Shown: positions 44,237 to 54,405, numbered from the stretch's first letter. The stretch is 64,000 nt of DNA from JAGTVG01 sp963699805 (GCA_963699805.1 CAVOVH010000002.1:62001-126000), one strand, 5' to 3'. The notes: generated by a model not told the origin, from the letters alone. Translations and numbers: made by a program.

Positions 44237-45596
44237 TTCGATTGCTGACAAAATCAATATCAGCTCATTTTCCTCCTATAAACAGTTAAGGGGATACAAG
44301 GCTTCCAGGGTGTTGGCCAGGATTCTTTTGTTCATCCTGGGGATCGTATTCGTATTTTTATTTCTGCCCTGGACACAGAATATCCGTTCCAAAGGATATG
44401 TAACCACACTGGAACCTGAGCAGCGTCCGCAGACCATTCATTCAACCATAGCCGGTAGAATTGAAAAATGGTTTGTCAGGGAAGGTAACTTTGTACGCAA
44501 AGGGGATACGATCGTTTATATTTCAGAAATAAAACCGGAATATTTTGATCCTGAACTTCTGTCCAGGACCGAGCAGCAGATCACCTCAAAAGAAATGTCC
44601 GTACAATCATATATGGAGAAAATCAAGTCACTGGATGCACAGATCGATGCTTTGATTAAAACACAAAGTCTGAAAATGCACCAGGCGGAGAATTATATCC
44701 GCCAGGCTGAATTAAAAGTGGCTTCAGACAGCATGGACCTGGAAGCAGCCAAAACGAATTATACCATTGCAGAAAGACAGCTCGCCCGGACCCAAACCCT
44801 ATATGACGACGGTCTGAAATCACTGACTGACCTGGAGGAAAAAAAGATCAAATTGCAGGAAACCCAGGCCAAACTAATCAGTGCCGAGAATAAATTGTTA
44901 AGCAGCAGAAATCAGCTCATCAACGCCCAGGTGGAACTGACTTCTATTGAAGCTCAATACCGGGATAAGCTTGCCAAGGCGGCATCAGAGAAATATACCT
45001 CCTTGTCCAGCATGTACGATGCGGAGGCCGTGGTCACGAAAATGCAAAATGAATACATGAATTATTCAATCCGCTCCGGTTTTTATTACGTAACCGCTCC
45101 ACAGGATGGATACATCACCAAGGCCATTGCTTCCGGGATCGGCGAAACCATCAAGGAAGGAGAGGAATTGGTAAGCATTATGCCGTCCAATTATCAGCTG
45201 GCAGTTGAAATGTATGTAAATCCGGTGGATCTTCCTCTCGTGCAACTGGGTCAGTCAGTAAGGATCATGTTCGACGGATGGCCTTCCATCGTTTTTTCAG
45301 GATGGCCCAACTCTTCTTATGGGACCTTTGGTGGTGAAGTAGTAGCTATCGATAATTTTATCAGTCAGAATGGGAAATACAGAATACTGGTTTCCCAGGA
45401 TACGGAAGAGGAGCCCTGGCCCAGCGGATTGCGGGTGGGATCTGGCGCCGTGAGCATGGCTTTGTTGAAAGAGGTTCCCATCTGGTACGAGATCTGGCGG
45501 AAACTGAATGGTTTTCCACCTGACTATTATTGGTCGGCAGAACAGCAGGCAAATCAGGATAAATCTAAAAAAGCACCCTTAAAATCAGTTAAATAA
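44217..45596 (+). CDS. HlyD-family membrane-fusion protein
   Basis: The 459-residue protein has one N-terminal transmembrane helix (about 32-52), a lipoyl/biotinyl half-domain ('TIAGRIEKWFVREGNFVRKGDTIVYIS'), a long alpha-helical hairpin (about 105-275), the second lipoyl half ('YVTAPQDGYITKAIASGIGETIKEGEELVSI') and a C-terminal beta-barrel. This is the adaptor that links inner-membrane ABC exporters to TolC. It overlaps the ABC gene by 20 bp and is followed after 1 bp by the TolC gene. With them it forms a type-I-like export system. Confidence 0.92.
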   Translation: MLNITHNSIADKINISSFSSYKQLRGYKASRVLARILLFILGIVFVFLFLPWTQNIRSKGYVTTLEPEQRPQTIHSTIAGRIEKWFVREGNFVRKGDTIVYISEIKPEYFDPELLSRTEQQITSKEMSVQSYMEKIKSLDAQIDALIKTQSLKMHQAENYIRQAELKVASDSMDLEAAKTNYTIAERQLARTQTLYDDGLKSLTDLEEKKIKLQETQAKLISAENKLLSSRNQLINAQVELTSIEAQYRDKLAKAASEKYTSLSSMYDAEAVVTKMQNEYMNYSIRSGFYYVTAPQDGYITKAIASGIGETIKEGEELVSIMPSNYQLAVEMYVNPVDLPLVQLGQSVRIMFDGWPSIVFSGWPNSSYGTFGGEVVAIDNFISQNGKYRILVSQDTEEEPWPSGLRVGSGAVSMALLKEVPIWYEIWRKLNGFPPDYYWSAEQQANQDKSKKAPLKSVK

Positions 45597-45597
45597 C

Positions 45598-47028
45598 ATG
45601 GTACGGTATTGGATTCTTGGAATTATACTTGCATCAGCTGCTGGCATATCACTGGCACAGGATTCGATTACAGTCCTCAGCCAGGAACGTTTCATTGATA
45701 TGGTTTTAAAATATCACCCGGTAGCCCGGCAGAGTGAGCTGGTTCTTGAACAGGGTCAATACGGATTAAAAAAGGCCCGGGGAAGTTTTGATCCCTATGT
45801 TTTTACCTACCTAGATGAAAAGCAGTTCGATGAGAAGAATTATTTCAGCATTCTGGGTACCGGATTAAAGGTTCCAACCTGGCTGGGACTGGATGTCAAA
45901 TTTGGATATGACCGGAGCCGTGGGGTCTACCTGAACCCGGAAAATACCCTTCCGGATAATGGCTTGTGGTATGCCGGTGTCTCAATGCCCCTGGGAGAAG
46001 GACTTTTCATTGACGAACGGAGAAAAGTGGTGCAGGAGGCCAGGCTTTTTTCAAAGTATACCCATGTAGAACAAACGCGGATACTCAATGACCTGATCCT
46101 GAATGCATTGGAGAGTTACTGGAGCTGGGTCCAAACCTACAACCAGTTACAGGTATATCGTGATTTCATTGATCTGGCCATGGAAAGGTTCGAAGGGATC
46201 AAAGGTAGTTTTGAGCAAGGGGATAAACCAGCCATTGATACCCTGGAAGCTTATATTCAGGTTCAAAACAGAAGGATCGGAGCGAATCAGTCGCTGATCG
46301 AATTTCAGAAAGCAACCCTTGAGCTTTCCAATTTTCTGTGGTTTGAAAATGATGTACCCCTGGAAATTTCTGATGGATTGATTCCTCCGGATCTCTCAGA
46401 CATGGAAACCGATGTCAGGGTATCCAATGAAAATCTGAATACCATTTTACTGGGGATCGAAGAAAGTCATCCGGAATTACAATTATATGAATATAAACTG
46501 GCGGACCTGCAGATAGAACAGCGCTGGAAAAAAGAAAAGATTAAACCCAAAATAAATGTGAATTATAACTTTCTGAATGAGGCTTTCGGGTCGGGTGTTG
46601 AGACAATGGGGTTCAATAACTATAAATGGGGACTTGAATTCAGCATGCCGATCCTGCTCCGTTCGGAAATTGGTGATCTGAGGCTCACCCAGATAAAAAT
46701 GAAGGAAACCGAATTCAACCGGTCACAGAAATCGCTTGAAGTTACCAACAAGGTATTGACCTTCTATCAGCAATTGCAAAACCTTTTCGACCAGGTTGAA
46801 TTGTACGACGGGAATGTGGTGAATTATGAAAGGCTTTTAAATGGTGAAAGGCAGAAATTCAATGCAGGAGAAAGTTCACTTTTTTTGATCAATTCGCGTG
46901 AGGTAAGTTTTATTGATGCCCGGATCAAGCTTGTGGATGTGATCGCAAAGACCCGGATTACCTACTGGTCCTATTATTGGGCTTCGGGAAGGCTGCTGGA
47001 TGTATTTTCCGAGGATAAATCTTTATAA
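45598..47028 (+). CDS. TolC-family outer-membrane channel
   Basis: The 476-residue protein has a signal peptide ending SLAQ (about residue 21) and two related halves of long coiled-coil helices with short beta strands, the outer-membrane efflux protein fold. 'YWSWVQTYNQLQVYRDFIDLAMERFEGIKGSFEQGDKPAIDTLEAYIQVQNRR' is a typical helical barrel segment. It should provide the outer-membrane exit duct for the ABC-HlyD pair. The gene is 1 bp after hlyD. An AT-rich gap of about 160 bp separates it from the OmpA-family gene. Confidence 0.9.
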   Translation: MVRYWILGIILASAAGISLAQDSITVLSQERFIDMVLKYHPVARQSELVLEQGQYGLKKARGSFDPYVFTYLDEKQFDEKNYFSILGTGLKVPTWLGLDVKFGYDRSRGVYLNPENTLPDNGLWYAGVSMPLGEGLFIDERRKVVQEARLFSKYTHVEQTRILNDLILNALESYWSWVQTYNQLQVYRDFIDLAMERFEGIKGSFEQGDKPAIDTLEAYIQVQNRRIGANQSLIEFQKATLELSNFLWFENDVPLEISDGLIPPDLSDMETDVRVSNENLNTILLGIEESHPELQLYEYKLADLQIEQRWKKEKIKPKINVNYNFLNEAFGSGVETMGFNNYKWGLEFSMPILLRSEIGDLRLTQIKMKETEFNRSQKSLEVTNKVLTFYQQLQNLFDQVELYDGNVVNYERLLNGERQKFNAGESSLFLINSREVSFIDARIKLVDVIAKTRITYWSYYWASGRLLDVFSEDKSL

Positions 47029-47190
47029 TAAAAACTACGATCATTTTTTATATTCATTATCCAGGTCCCTGGTGCTTTCTTTGTTTTTAATTATTATTTT
47101 GTCCATTATTTGGAAGATAATTTTAGAAAGTAAAAAATATTTTGAATGTTTTGCGCATCACATTTAGAATATTAAATTTGAGGCACTGAG

Positions 47191-49986
47191 ATGACCGTAT
47201 ATCAATACCTCCTGATATTTTTACTGGCTTGTCTGTTTTTATCCTTTCCATCTTTCGGACAGAAAAGAATGGAAAAACAAATTAAACGTCTGGATACAGA
47301 AGCAAGTCAGTTGTATGATTCCAAGCTTTGGGGAGAAGCGAAGGATCTCTATATGTTGCTGGATTCATTAAGTCCAGGCAATCCGGAGTATCAATTCCGG
47401 TTGGGGGTGATCTACTATCACAGCATCGATAAGGCAAAATGCCTTCCTTACTTTCAGGAGGCTGTTAAAAATGGGAAATCAGATCCCAATATTGATTTTT
47501 ACCTGGGCAGAGCCTATCATTTTAACCTGGATTTCAACCGAGCCATCGATTATTATGAAAAGTCACTTAAAGCGGACGGTGCTGTTTCCGGGATGACAGA
47601 AGAACAAAAACAGGAGGTCAGGAAGCATATTGAAGATTGTAAACTCGCTGCCCAACTTATTCGGGATCCTTTACTGACGCCCATTACCAATGTTGGAGAA
47701 CCTATCAACAGTCCGTATCCCGAATATGTACCCCTCATTACAGCCAATGAGGATATGATGATATTTACATCCAGAAGACCGAATACGACTGGTAAAAGTG
47801 TGGATCAGCACGGTATTTTCATGGAGGATGTCTATATCTCCTATCGCAATGAAAATGGAGAATGGACAGAACCAGATAATGATCTCGAATTCAATACCAA
47901 GGAACATGATGCATGTGTGGGATTGAGTTCTGATGGTAAAAAACTGATCCTTTACCGTTCGGATAATGGAGGAGATCTTTATCTCAGTGATTTTGATGGC
48001 AGAAAATGGAATGCACCTGTAGCGATGAATGGAATTAATACGGTGCATTGGGAATCCAGTGCCTGTTTTTCAGCCGATGGGAAATACCTGTATTTTACCA
48101 GTGATAAGCCGGGCGGATTCGGGGGCGCTGATATTTACCGTGCCGAAATTGATGAAAACGGGAAGTATATAAACATAAAGAATCTGGGTCCAACCATCAA
48201 TACGGCATATGATGAAGATGCCCCCCAGATCCACAGCGATGGTAAAACGTTGTTTTTCAGTTCAAAAGGACATAAGGGCCTTGGTGGATACGATATTTAT
48301 TCTTCTTTATATAATGAAGATACAGACACCTGGGAAACACCAAGGAACATCGGATACCCCATCAATACTCCTGACGATGACATTTATTTTTCTCTGCTAT
48401 CCAATGGTGCGAAAGGTTTTTTTACTTCTTATCGAAGTGATTCTTTTGGGGAAAAGGATATATACAGGATTACAAGGCCTGGATCTATTCCCACAAAATT
48501 TCTTATGAAATTAAATTTAGTCAATCCATTCACCGGGAAATCAATCGATGCAAATATTTCAATTACGGATACCCAAAACGGTGAGGTCCAGGAATTAAAC
48601 AATGAAGATATTATTCAGGGAAGATATGTCGTCCCTCTTAATTTTGAAACAGAATACCAGATCGGCATCGATGCAACGGGGTATCGGTTCAAGGAAAAGT
48701 TAATATATATTGATTATCGAGCCGATATATTCGAGTATATCATGAATATTGTACCCAACCGGGAAGAGATCATCATGCTGGTGGATTCGGTTGATTATGC
48801 AAAGGCCGTAGAGAAAGCGCAAAAGGAAGGAATCATTAATCAGGATGACCTGGAACTGCCTCAAAATATACAGCTGAATGCCGAAGGATCTCCTTCTGAT
48901 GATCAAATTAAAAATCCTGAAAGTATCGGACAAGAAACCTTATTGAGTGATCGGAAAGTGGCCGGGGATCCGAGGCCATCAACAAGCGTCCGGAGTAATG
49001 AACCGGAAATTCCATCCTATAACCGCACCGGAAATAATCGGACTGGAATCGGAGCCCGGAATATCGATCTTGAATTGAAATTATCTGAGCATGGTGAACT
49101 TCGCGAAAAACTCTTAAGATCTGTCCGACTTTCCCAGGATGATCACTGGATCAAACAAATCATGAACAATGAGAGTCATGTGATCTTTTTGACCAGACTC
49201 GACACACGTAACAAGGTGGTCATCCCCGTTGTGAATTTTAAGTTTGATAATTACACCCTCAATGATGAATATATAAAATATCTGAGGGAATTGGCTGATT
49301 TCATGAAGGACAATTTAACTACTTCTGTTCTAATTGCTGGACATACCGACTGGATTGGGACCAACGAATACAATTTGCAGTTATCTGTCAAACGGGCTGG
49401 GTCCGTCAGGGATCAGCTGATTAAATTCGGTATGCTTGCTGAAAGACTTTCGATCCATGGATTTGGGGAGGAGCTTCCATTATTAAGCAATGAGTTGGCT
49501 TTTGGTAGAAAAGTGAACCGGAGGGCTTCCATGATGCTGGTAGACGTCAAAGATCCCAAATATGAGGATGCTTTGTATATGGATCTTTTGCAGTTGTTTG
49601 GCGTAGATCTTACCCCGCAGCAGGGATATGAAAGCCCTTTAATTGTATGGGAAAAACTTCCGATTTCTATTCATTTTTCAGAGAATGAAGATGGCTACCT
49701 CACCGATTATTCGAGGAAGAAATTGCGGGATTTAGCCCTTTATCTCAAAAAATCACCCTTTACTTTGATAATGGCGGGTTTTGAAGATGAAAACGAACAA
49801 AGACAGGCAGGTGACCTGGGACAGCAGAGATGCTGGCTGGCTTATAAATATCTAAAATCGCTTGGTATCCCTGATGAAAGAATGGTATTGATTGACCGTA
49901 AGGACCTGGAAAGTTTTTTTGATGTTTCCAATTTATCGGAAGCGATCCAGCAAAGGAAGGTGCAGTTTTTCCTCGTCAAATACTGA
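47191..49986 (+). CDS. OmpA-family protein with TPR and beta-propeller repeats
   Basis: The 931-residue envelope protein has a signal peptide to FGQ (about residue 24), TPR-like helices (about 30-130), and a PD40/WD40-like beta-propeller (about 170-430) with repeats such as 'LYFTSDKPGGFGGADIYRAE' and 'LFFSSKGHKGLGGYDIYSS'. A carboxypeptidase-like beta-sandwich (about 440-515) and an OmpA peptidoglycan-binding domain (about 690-800, 'GHTDWIGTNEYNLQLSVKRA') follow. The last 120 residues resemble a second OmpA domain ('LRDLALYLKKSPFTLIMAGFEDENEQRQAGDLGQQR'). The TPR-propeller-CRD-OmpA order is that of PorE-like proteins of the type IX secretion system, but no other T9SS gene is present. Confidence 0.85.
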   Translation: MTVYQYLLIFLLACLFLSFPSFGQKRMEKQIKRLDTEASQLYDSKLWGEAKDLYMLLDSLSPGNPEYQFRLGVIYYHSIDKAKCLPYFQEAVKNGKSDPNIDFYLGRAYHFNLDFNRAIDYYEKSLKADGAVSGMTEEQKQEVRKHIEDCKLAAQLIRDPLLTPITNVGEPINSPYPEYVPLITANEDMMIFTSRRPNTTGKSVDQHGIFMEDVYISYRNENGEWTEPDNDLEFNTKEHDACVGLSSDGKKLILYRSDNGGDLYLSDFDGRKWNAPVAMNGINTVHWESSACFSADGKYLYFTSDKPGGFGGADIYRAEIDENGKYINIKNLGPTINTAYDEDAPQIHSDGKTLFFSSKGHKGLGGYDIYSSLYNEDTDTWETPRNIGYPINTPDDDIYFSLLSNGAKGFFTSYRSDSFGEKDIYRITRPGSIPTKFLMKLNLVNPFTGKSIDANISITDTQNGEVQELNNEDIIQGRYVVPLNFETEYQIGIDATGYRFKEKLIYIDYRADIFEYIMNIVPNREEIIMLVDSVDYAKAVEKAQKEGIINQDDLELPQNIQLNAEGSPSDDQIKNPESIGQETLLSDRKVAGDPRPSTSVRSNEPEIPSYNRTGNNRTGIGARNIDLELKLSEHGELREKLLRSVRLSQDDHWIKQIMNNESHVIFLTRLDTRNKVVIPVVNFKFDNYTLNDEYIKYLRELADFMKDNLTTSVLIAGHTDWIGTNEYNLQLSVKRAGSVRDQLIKFGMLAERLSIHGFGEELPLLSNELAFGRKVNRRASMMLVDVKDPKYEDALYMDLLQLFGVDLTPQQGYESPLIVWEKLPISIHFSENEDGYLTDYSRKKLRDLALYLKKSPFTLIMAGFEDENEQRQAGDLGQQRCWLAYKYLKSLGIPDERMVLIDRKDLESFFDVSNLSEAIQQRKVQFFLVKY

Positions 49987-50099
49987 ATGGCCTATCTGGT
50001 ACTTTGACAAATTCTGGTTCCGGTTCTTTCTCGCCAAGGGCACTTATATCACGCAATTTGCGCAAAGAAACCTGGTTTCATATCTTTATCTTGAACGGT

Positions 50100-50294
50100 T
50101 TATTTAAGGATCCTCAATATGCTCAGATAAATAGCCGCGGCAACCATTATCCAGTAGAAATAAAAGGTCAGGTCAAAGGATGGATGATAGATCAATCCAT
50201 TTCGCTTCAGGTAAATAAAAAAAAGCGCCAGCAGGATAAAAAAGTAGCCAAATATCCGGTTAATGTTTTTCAAAGATTCCAGGATTCCTGTCAA
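50100..50294 (-). CDS. Small two-helix membrane protein
   Basis: The 64-residue protein has two hydrophobic helices (about 15-28 and 43-60). I do not recognise it. Its ATG overlaps the TGA of the upstream lipoprotein gene (ATGA at 50291-50294), which supports it as a real, translationally coupled gene. It ends in 'SILRILK'. It probably sits in the inner membrane and may work with that lipoprotein. Confidence 0.65.
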   Translation of the reverse strand: MTGILESLKNINRIFGYFFILLALFFIYLKRNGLIYHPSFDLTFYFYWIMVAAAIYLSILRILK

Positions 50295-51055
50295 AGAGTG
50301 AATGCTCCTTCCGGTATCTTGCTGAGTACGGCAATATCGGTAAGTTGCCTGTCTCCACGACCACTGGATAAAAGGATCTCCCCATATTTTTCATAATCTG
50401 TCCAGGGGGTAATAAAATTGGGCTCTTCCATCAAATTTTCCCTGAAATAGGCCCATTGGGTAACCAGATGGCTTTTCTGATCCACCCAGACTTCATATTT
50501 ATTCTGGGGAGTCACCCCTACATCTTCAAAGGTTAGCTGCAGTTTATCCGCCGGATCTCCTGTCCGTGTGGTCTCCTCCCCAAGGTACTTCAGGGTAACC
50601 CCACTGTCTTTAAGTTTATAGGGCATTACAAGCCAATACGAATCATTAATCCAGGTTCTGTATGCACGGTCGAGGTATTTCGACAGGGAATCAGGCTGGG
50701 TGATCAATGCCCCATTTTTCCTGACCTGTCCCTCCCTTGTATGGATATTAATCACAGCCTGCTGGTCTTCGTTATGGTAATTGATGTGGACCATTCCTGT
50801 TTTTCTATCCCATATCAGTTTCCTGGCACCAAAAAAATCCCATTCGATGCATCGTGTATGGTCCCAGGCTTTTCTTCCACCCATGGCCTCCATCGCCTGG
50901 TCTGCGATTTCTATGGCCTTTTCATCAGAACCGGCTTCATTGAAACCGGGAGCCGGAGGATTGCCGTTTTGGTTGGTTTCACAAGCTACTAAAATGATCA
51001 GTAGAATTAATATTAAGTTCAGAAATCTAATCATGTCATTGATGTTTCTTACCAA
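50291..51055 (-). CDS. Hypothetical lipoprotein (DUF6503-like)
   Basis: The 254-residue protein has a lipobox leader (ILVAC) and a mature part beginning 'AIEIADQAMEAMGGRKAWDHTRCIEWDFFGARKLIWDRKTG'. That is the LolA/LolB-like half-barrel pattern of a conserved Bacteroidota lipoprotein group, for which I recall the name DUF6503. The C-terminal half has 'YEVWVDQKSHLVTQWAYF'. The function is unknown; the fold binds lipids in related proteins. An alternative start 21 bp downstream is possible. It is upstream of and coupled to the small membrane protein gene. Confidence 0.7.
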   Translation of the reverse strand: MVRNINDMIRFLNLILILLIILVACETNQNGNPPAPGFNEAGSDEKAIEIADQAMEAMGGRKAWDHTRCIEWDFFGARKLIWDRKTGMVHINYHNEDQQAVINIHTREGQVRKNGALITQPDSLSKYLDRAYRTWINDSYWLVMPYKLKDSGVTLKYLGEETTRTGDPADKLQLTFEDVGVTPQNKYEVWVDQKSHLVTQWAYFRENLMEEPNFITPWTDYEKYGEILLSSGRGDRQLTDIAVLSKIPEGAFTL

Positions 51056-51127
51056 TATAATTAATTGAGAGTAATTTTTTCCGGAATTTCACTCGATTTT
51101 TGAATTGGGGCTATTGGTTCCATTCGA

Positions 51128-51994
51128 TCAATCCATCCGATCGATGCATTGCTGCAGGCTTTCCCTCCAGTGTGGGATCACAAGATCAAAGGTTGATTTT
51201 ATTTTCGATTTATCCATAACACTGAAATGAGGCCTTCTGGCAGGGAGTGGGTAATCCCTGGTCCGGAGTGGTTTCAGGTTCAACTTTATTTTTTTCAATC
51301 TGAAAATCTCATAGGCGAAATCATACCAGGAAGCCACGCCTTCATTGCTGTAGTGATAAATCCCCCATTTTTCATTTACTTCCGGCAATCCTTCCACCCT
51401 ATCAGCAATATGAAGAATGGCTTTTGCCAGGTCGGAGGCATAGGTTGGAGAACCTACCTGGTCAAATATCACCCCCATCTCATCCCTGGACTGTCCCAGT
51501 TTGATCATGGTTTTCACAAAATTATTTCCGTAGGATGAATACAACCAGGATGTTCTGATGATCATAGATCTCGGATTTTCTTTCAGGACCCTGTATTCAC
51601 CTTCATATTTGGTCTGCCCATACACATTTACCGGTGCGATCGGATCTTCTTCCACATAGGGCATGCAACTGGAACCATCAAAGACAAAATCCGTTGATAT
51701 GTGAATGATGGAAGCTCCGACTTGCCGGCATTTTTCTGCCAGTAGCCGGGGAGCTGTGGCATTGATCAGAAGGGCTTTATCGATTTCTTTCTCTGCCAGA
51801 TCAACGGCGGTATACGCTGCACAGTTGATCACCATGTCAAACTTATTTTTGTTGAAATAAGAATCAATTTCTCCTTCATTACCAATATTCAGCTCTTCAA
51901 TATCTGTAAAATCAAATTGATGTCCAGAGGTCTCTGCTAATGATTTCAACTCTGAACCCAATTGTCCTTTACTCCCTGTAATCAGTATATTCAT
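51128..51994 (-). CDS. rfbD: dTDP-4-dehydrorhamnose reductase
   Basis: The 288-residue short-chain dehydrogenase has the Rossmann motif 'ITGSKGQLGSEL' (4-15), 'NCAAYTAVDLAE', 'STDFVFDG' and the catalytic 'YGQTKYEGE' (Tyr and Lys). The family makes dTDP-L-rhamnose from dTDP-4-dehydro-6-deoxy-L-mannose, the last step of the Rml pathway. No other rml gene is present, so either it works with genes elsewhere or it is a related sugar-nucleotide reductase. It lies 3 bp after the enolase-superfamily gene stop region, in the same direction, possibly in the same transcript. Confidence 0.9.
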   Translation of the reverse strand: MNILITGSKGQLGSELKSLAETSGHQFDFTDIEELNIGNEGEIDSYFNKNKFDMVINCAAYTAVDLAEKEIDKALLINATAPRLLAEKCRQVGASIIHISTDFVFDGSSCMPYVEEDPIAPVNVYGQTKYEGEYRVLKENPRSMIIRTSWLYSSYGNNFVKTMIKLGQSRDEMGVIFDQVGSPTYASDLAKAILHIADRVEGLPEVNEKWGIYHYSNEGVASWYDFAYEIFRLKKIKLNLKPLRTRDYPLPARRPHFSVMDKSKIKSTFDLVIPHWRESLQQCIDRMD

Positions 51995-51997
51995 AGG

Positions 51998-53383
51998 CTA
52001 TTCATGTTGGAATAATCTTTCATAATAAGGTAAAGGTTCAAATATACCACCACTTTTATTATAATAATCATCGTTCAGGGAATAGACTCCATCCCTGGGT
52101 GTTCGCCAGGACGCATTGGGTTCAGGATGATGCGATACCATTTCATCCCAATTCAAATAATTCTGGTGTCCGTTTGTTTCCAGTAATCCCAGACCCAGTT
52201 CGGGAAAAGGAGCCAGACGGGCGGCCACATTCTTATTCCATTCGACCAATACCGGGTTGACCGTCAGATCCGCACAAAAGCAGGGGATATCATGTTCGTG
52301 GGCTACCTTCGCGATTTTCAGGGTCATACTTAGGGTTTTTGCAATGGCTTTCAATGCAATGGCCTTATAACCCATTTGGATGCGGATAAGTGCATCTTCA
52401 TCCGTATGGGCGCTTTCATCGGCAGCGATCCTTATCCCCAAATCATCCACCCTGATTTCCTTTTCCTCAGGGAAAGGTTCTTCAATGATCGCGATCTGAT
52501 CGAGGGCGCCGATCTTGTCTGCGTGCTCCAGTAATCTCAGCAGACTCTCTTTGGATTCATAACGGCCATTGGCATCAAAGTAATAGGGAATTTTCCCGTT
52601 TTTCGTATGAGAGGTAGTTTGTTTTCCAATGGCCTGATGAATTTCTGAGAGTCTTTTTTTATCCTTCTCGAGCATTTCCTCCTGGGTACCAGGTTGTCCG
52701 ATCTTTATTTTCATGAAAAAATAGCCCTCTCGGACCGCCTGGGTTATCTCAGAAACCGGAATGGTGTAGGCCATCAGGGGAATGCTTGCCACGGCCTGAT
52801 GGTGATGAGATAATGCAGGCCTGTATAGATCCGGGATCATCTCATCAAAATTCTGGATATTGTTTTCCTGAGCAAAGAGTAACCAGATGGCATTGTCCAG
52901 TGCCACCAAGGCATTTAAGGCAAATGTTTTTCTGAGATCCTCATGTCCGGTTATTTTTTTCCCATAATCATGAACCGGATCCAGGATTTCTTCCAGCAGA
53001 CTGATCGGGTCAGAGAATGACCTGTCCTTGATCAATCCCAGTGCATATTCTGTCATGGCATACATCAAGGCATTTCCGCCCGCTTCAGAATGTTCGGCAA
53101 AGATCCGCGCATCAGACCACAATACACTTTGCGAGCATAATCCGATTTTATTACTAATATGATCCGATCCCAACTGGACCACTGTTTGCCAGATTTCCGA
53201 CATATACCCACCTTTAAATCCAAATGGGCGGATCAATGGTTCCCTTACAAAATTCGAGTTCACCTGATTGATCCTGATCACCCTTTTCTGAAGGCGTGAA
53301 TTTTCCTTCTGATAGGAAAATGGAAGGATTGACATGCCAATGATACCTGAGGTGTTTTTTAAAAAATCGCGTCTTGTTCCCAT
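51998..53383 (-). CDS. Enolase-superfamily protein (muconate-cycloisomerase subgroup), exported
   Basis: The 461-residue protein begins MGTRRDFLKNTSGIIG, a twin-arginine-like leader. The barrel has K-x-K (FFMKIKIG), metal-ligand Asp in 'FDANGRYES', Glu in 'IIEEPF', Asp/Glu in 'AADESAHTDED' and a second lysine in 'IALKAIAKTL', the two-lysine arrangement of the muconate-cycloisomerase/dipeptide-epimerase subgroup. The substrate is unknown. It is followed by rfbD and preceded by a sugar-isomerase-like gene, so it likely belongs to the sulfatase operon upstream. Confidence 0.85.
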   Translation of the reverse strand: MGTRRDFLKNTSGIIGMSILPFSYQKENSRLQKRVIRINQVNSNFVREPLIRPFGFKGGYMSEIWQTVVQLGSDHISNKIGLCSQSVLWSDARIFAEHSEAGGNALMYAMTEYALGLIKDRSFSDPISLLEEILDPVHDYGKKITGHEDLRKTFALNALVALDNAIWLLFAQENNIQNFDEMIPDLYRPALSHHHQAVASIPLMAYTIPVSEITQAVREGYFFMKIKIGQPGTQEEMLEKDKKRLSEIHQAIGKQTTSHTKNGKIPYYFDANGRYESKESLLRLLEHADKIGALDQIAIIEEPFPEEKEIRVDDLGIRIAADESAHTDEDALIRIQMGYKAIALKAIAKTLSMTLKIAKVAHEHDIPCFCADLTVNPVLVEWNKNVAARLAPFPELGLGLLETNGHQNYLNWDEMVSHHPEPNASWRTPRDGVYSLNDDYYNKSGGIFEPLPYYERLFQHE

Positions 53384-53385
53384 AT

Positions 53386-54351
53386 TTACTTTAATCCAGC
53401 ATTTTTCAGCATATCCTTCAATGCATTTAAATCCTTTTTCATGGCTTTCATAACCTGCAACCTGACTGTTTTGACATCCATTTCTTCTTCCGGACGGTCT
53501 GTCATCGGATATTCAAAATGCATGGTGATCGGTCCGCCTAAATTCAATTCCCTGACCATCTGGAAATATTTTGAAAAGTCGACCATCCCTTCTCCGACCG
53601 GTGTGTTGATGATACGCCATTTTCCATCTTCCATTCCCCATTTATGATCCTTGATCACCAGGGTATGACAATAGGGTGCGATCAACTGAAGGTCTATCGG
53701 CCAGGAATGTCCTCCCTCCACAGTGGCATGTCGGATATCAAATTGACATCCGATCCAATCCGGCTCGCTTTCTTTGAACAAATACCACAAGTCCCAGATG
53801 GGTGCTCCTACATTGGTGCCATCGTGATTCTGATAGTTACCGATGATCCCAAACTTGCGGTTGAGGGAGATCAGATTTTTTAACCTTGGTTTATAATCAT
53901 CAAGGGATTCGATCACTCCTTTTTTAAAATCATAAGCCACATAACCCATTCTGTAATATTTGATACCCAGATCAGCGGCTGTTTTAAGAACTGGCTCAGT
54001 CAAGGGGTCATCAGGACTAGTTACATCGGAAACCATCATGGGTGCTGTGAGACCGGCATTCTGAACCGCTTTTACAGCCCTTGGTAAATCTTTTACAACA
54101 TTTTCAGGCAAAACATGTCCTCCGCCCCTGACAGTGAGATCAACCCCTTCAAAGCCGATCTCAGCGGCGGTTTCAGCCATTTCCTGATAATCCAGAAATT
54201 GCAGGTGTTTCGAAAAAACACAGATCTCTTCGATTTTTTTTGGTTTAATTTCAATGGTTTTATTCTCAGGGTAGGATAAATCTTTGACGGTTATCAGGCC
54301 TACACCTGCCGCTGAAATTTTTTTAATGAATTCTCGTCTTTTATTTTCCAT
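53386..54351 (-). CDS. Sugar phosphate isomerase/epimerase-like TIM-barrel protein, exported
   Basis: The 321-residue protein starts MENKRREFIKKISAAGVGLI, a twin-arginine-like leader. The xylose-isomerase-like barrel has 'IGFEGVDLTVRGGGHVLPE', 'GIIGNYQNHDGTNVGAP' and 'WIGCQFDIRHATVEGG', with metal-ligand candidates His/Asp and Glu in the C-terminal half ('HTLVIKDHKW', 'MHFEYPM'). Enzymes of this fold isomerise or epimerise sugars or act as dehydratases. The leader suggests periplasmic action, so phosphorylated substrates are unlikely. It lies 2 bp before the enolase-superfamily gene. Confidence 0.8.
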   Translation of the reverse strand: MENKRREFIKKISAAGVGLITVKDLSYPENKTIEIKPKKIEEICVFSKHLQFLDYQEMAETAAEIGFEGVDLTVRGGGHVLPENVVKDLPRAVKAVQNAGLTAPMMVSDVTSPDDPLTEPVLKTAADLGIKYYRMGYVAYDFKKGVIESLDDYKPRLKNLISLNRKFGIIGNYQNHDGTNVGAPIWDLWYLFKESEPDWIGCQFDIRHATVEGGHSWPIDLQLIAPYCHTLVIKDHKWGMEDGKWRIINTPVGEGMVDFSKYFQMVRELNLGGPITMHFEYPMTDRPEEEMDVKTVRLQVMKAMKKDLNALKDMLKNAGLK

Positions 54352-54405
54352 AAAGATAACTTAATCGGTAAAAAAGTATAAAAACTGATCCTGGCAGGAA
54401 ATTAT

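Noticed and set aside
50004..50396. 130-codon plus-strand open frame at the end of the OmpA-family region
   Set aside because: It is antisense to the coupled small membrane protein and lipoprotein genes, which have leaders and an ATGA overlap.
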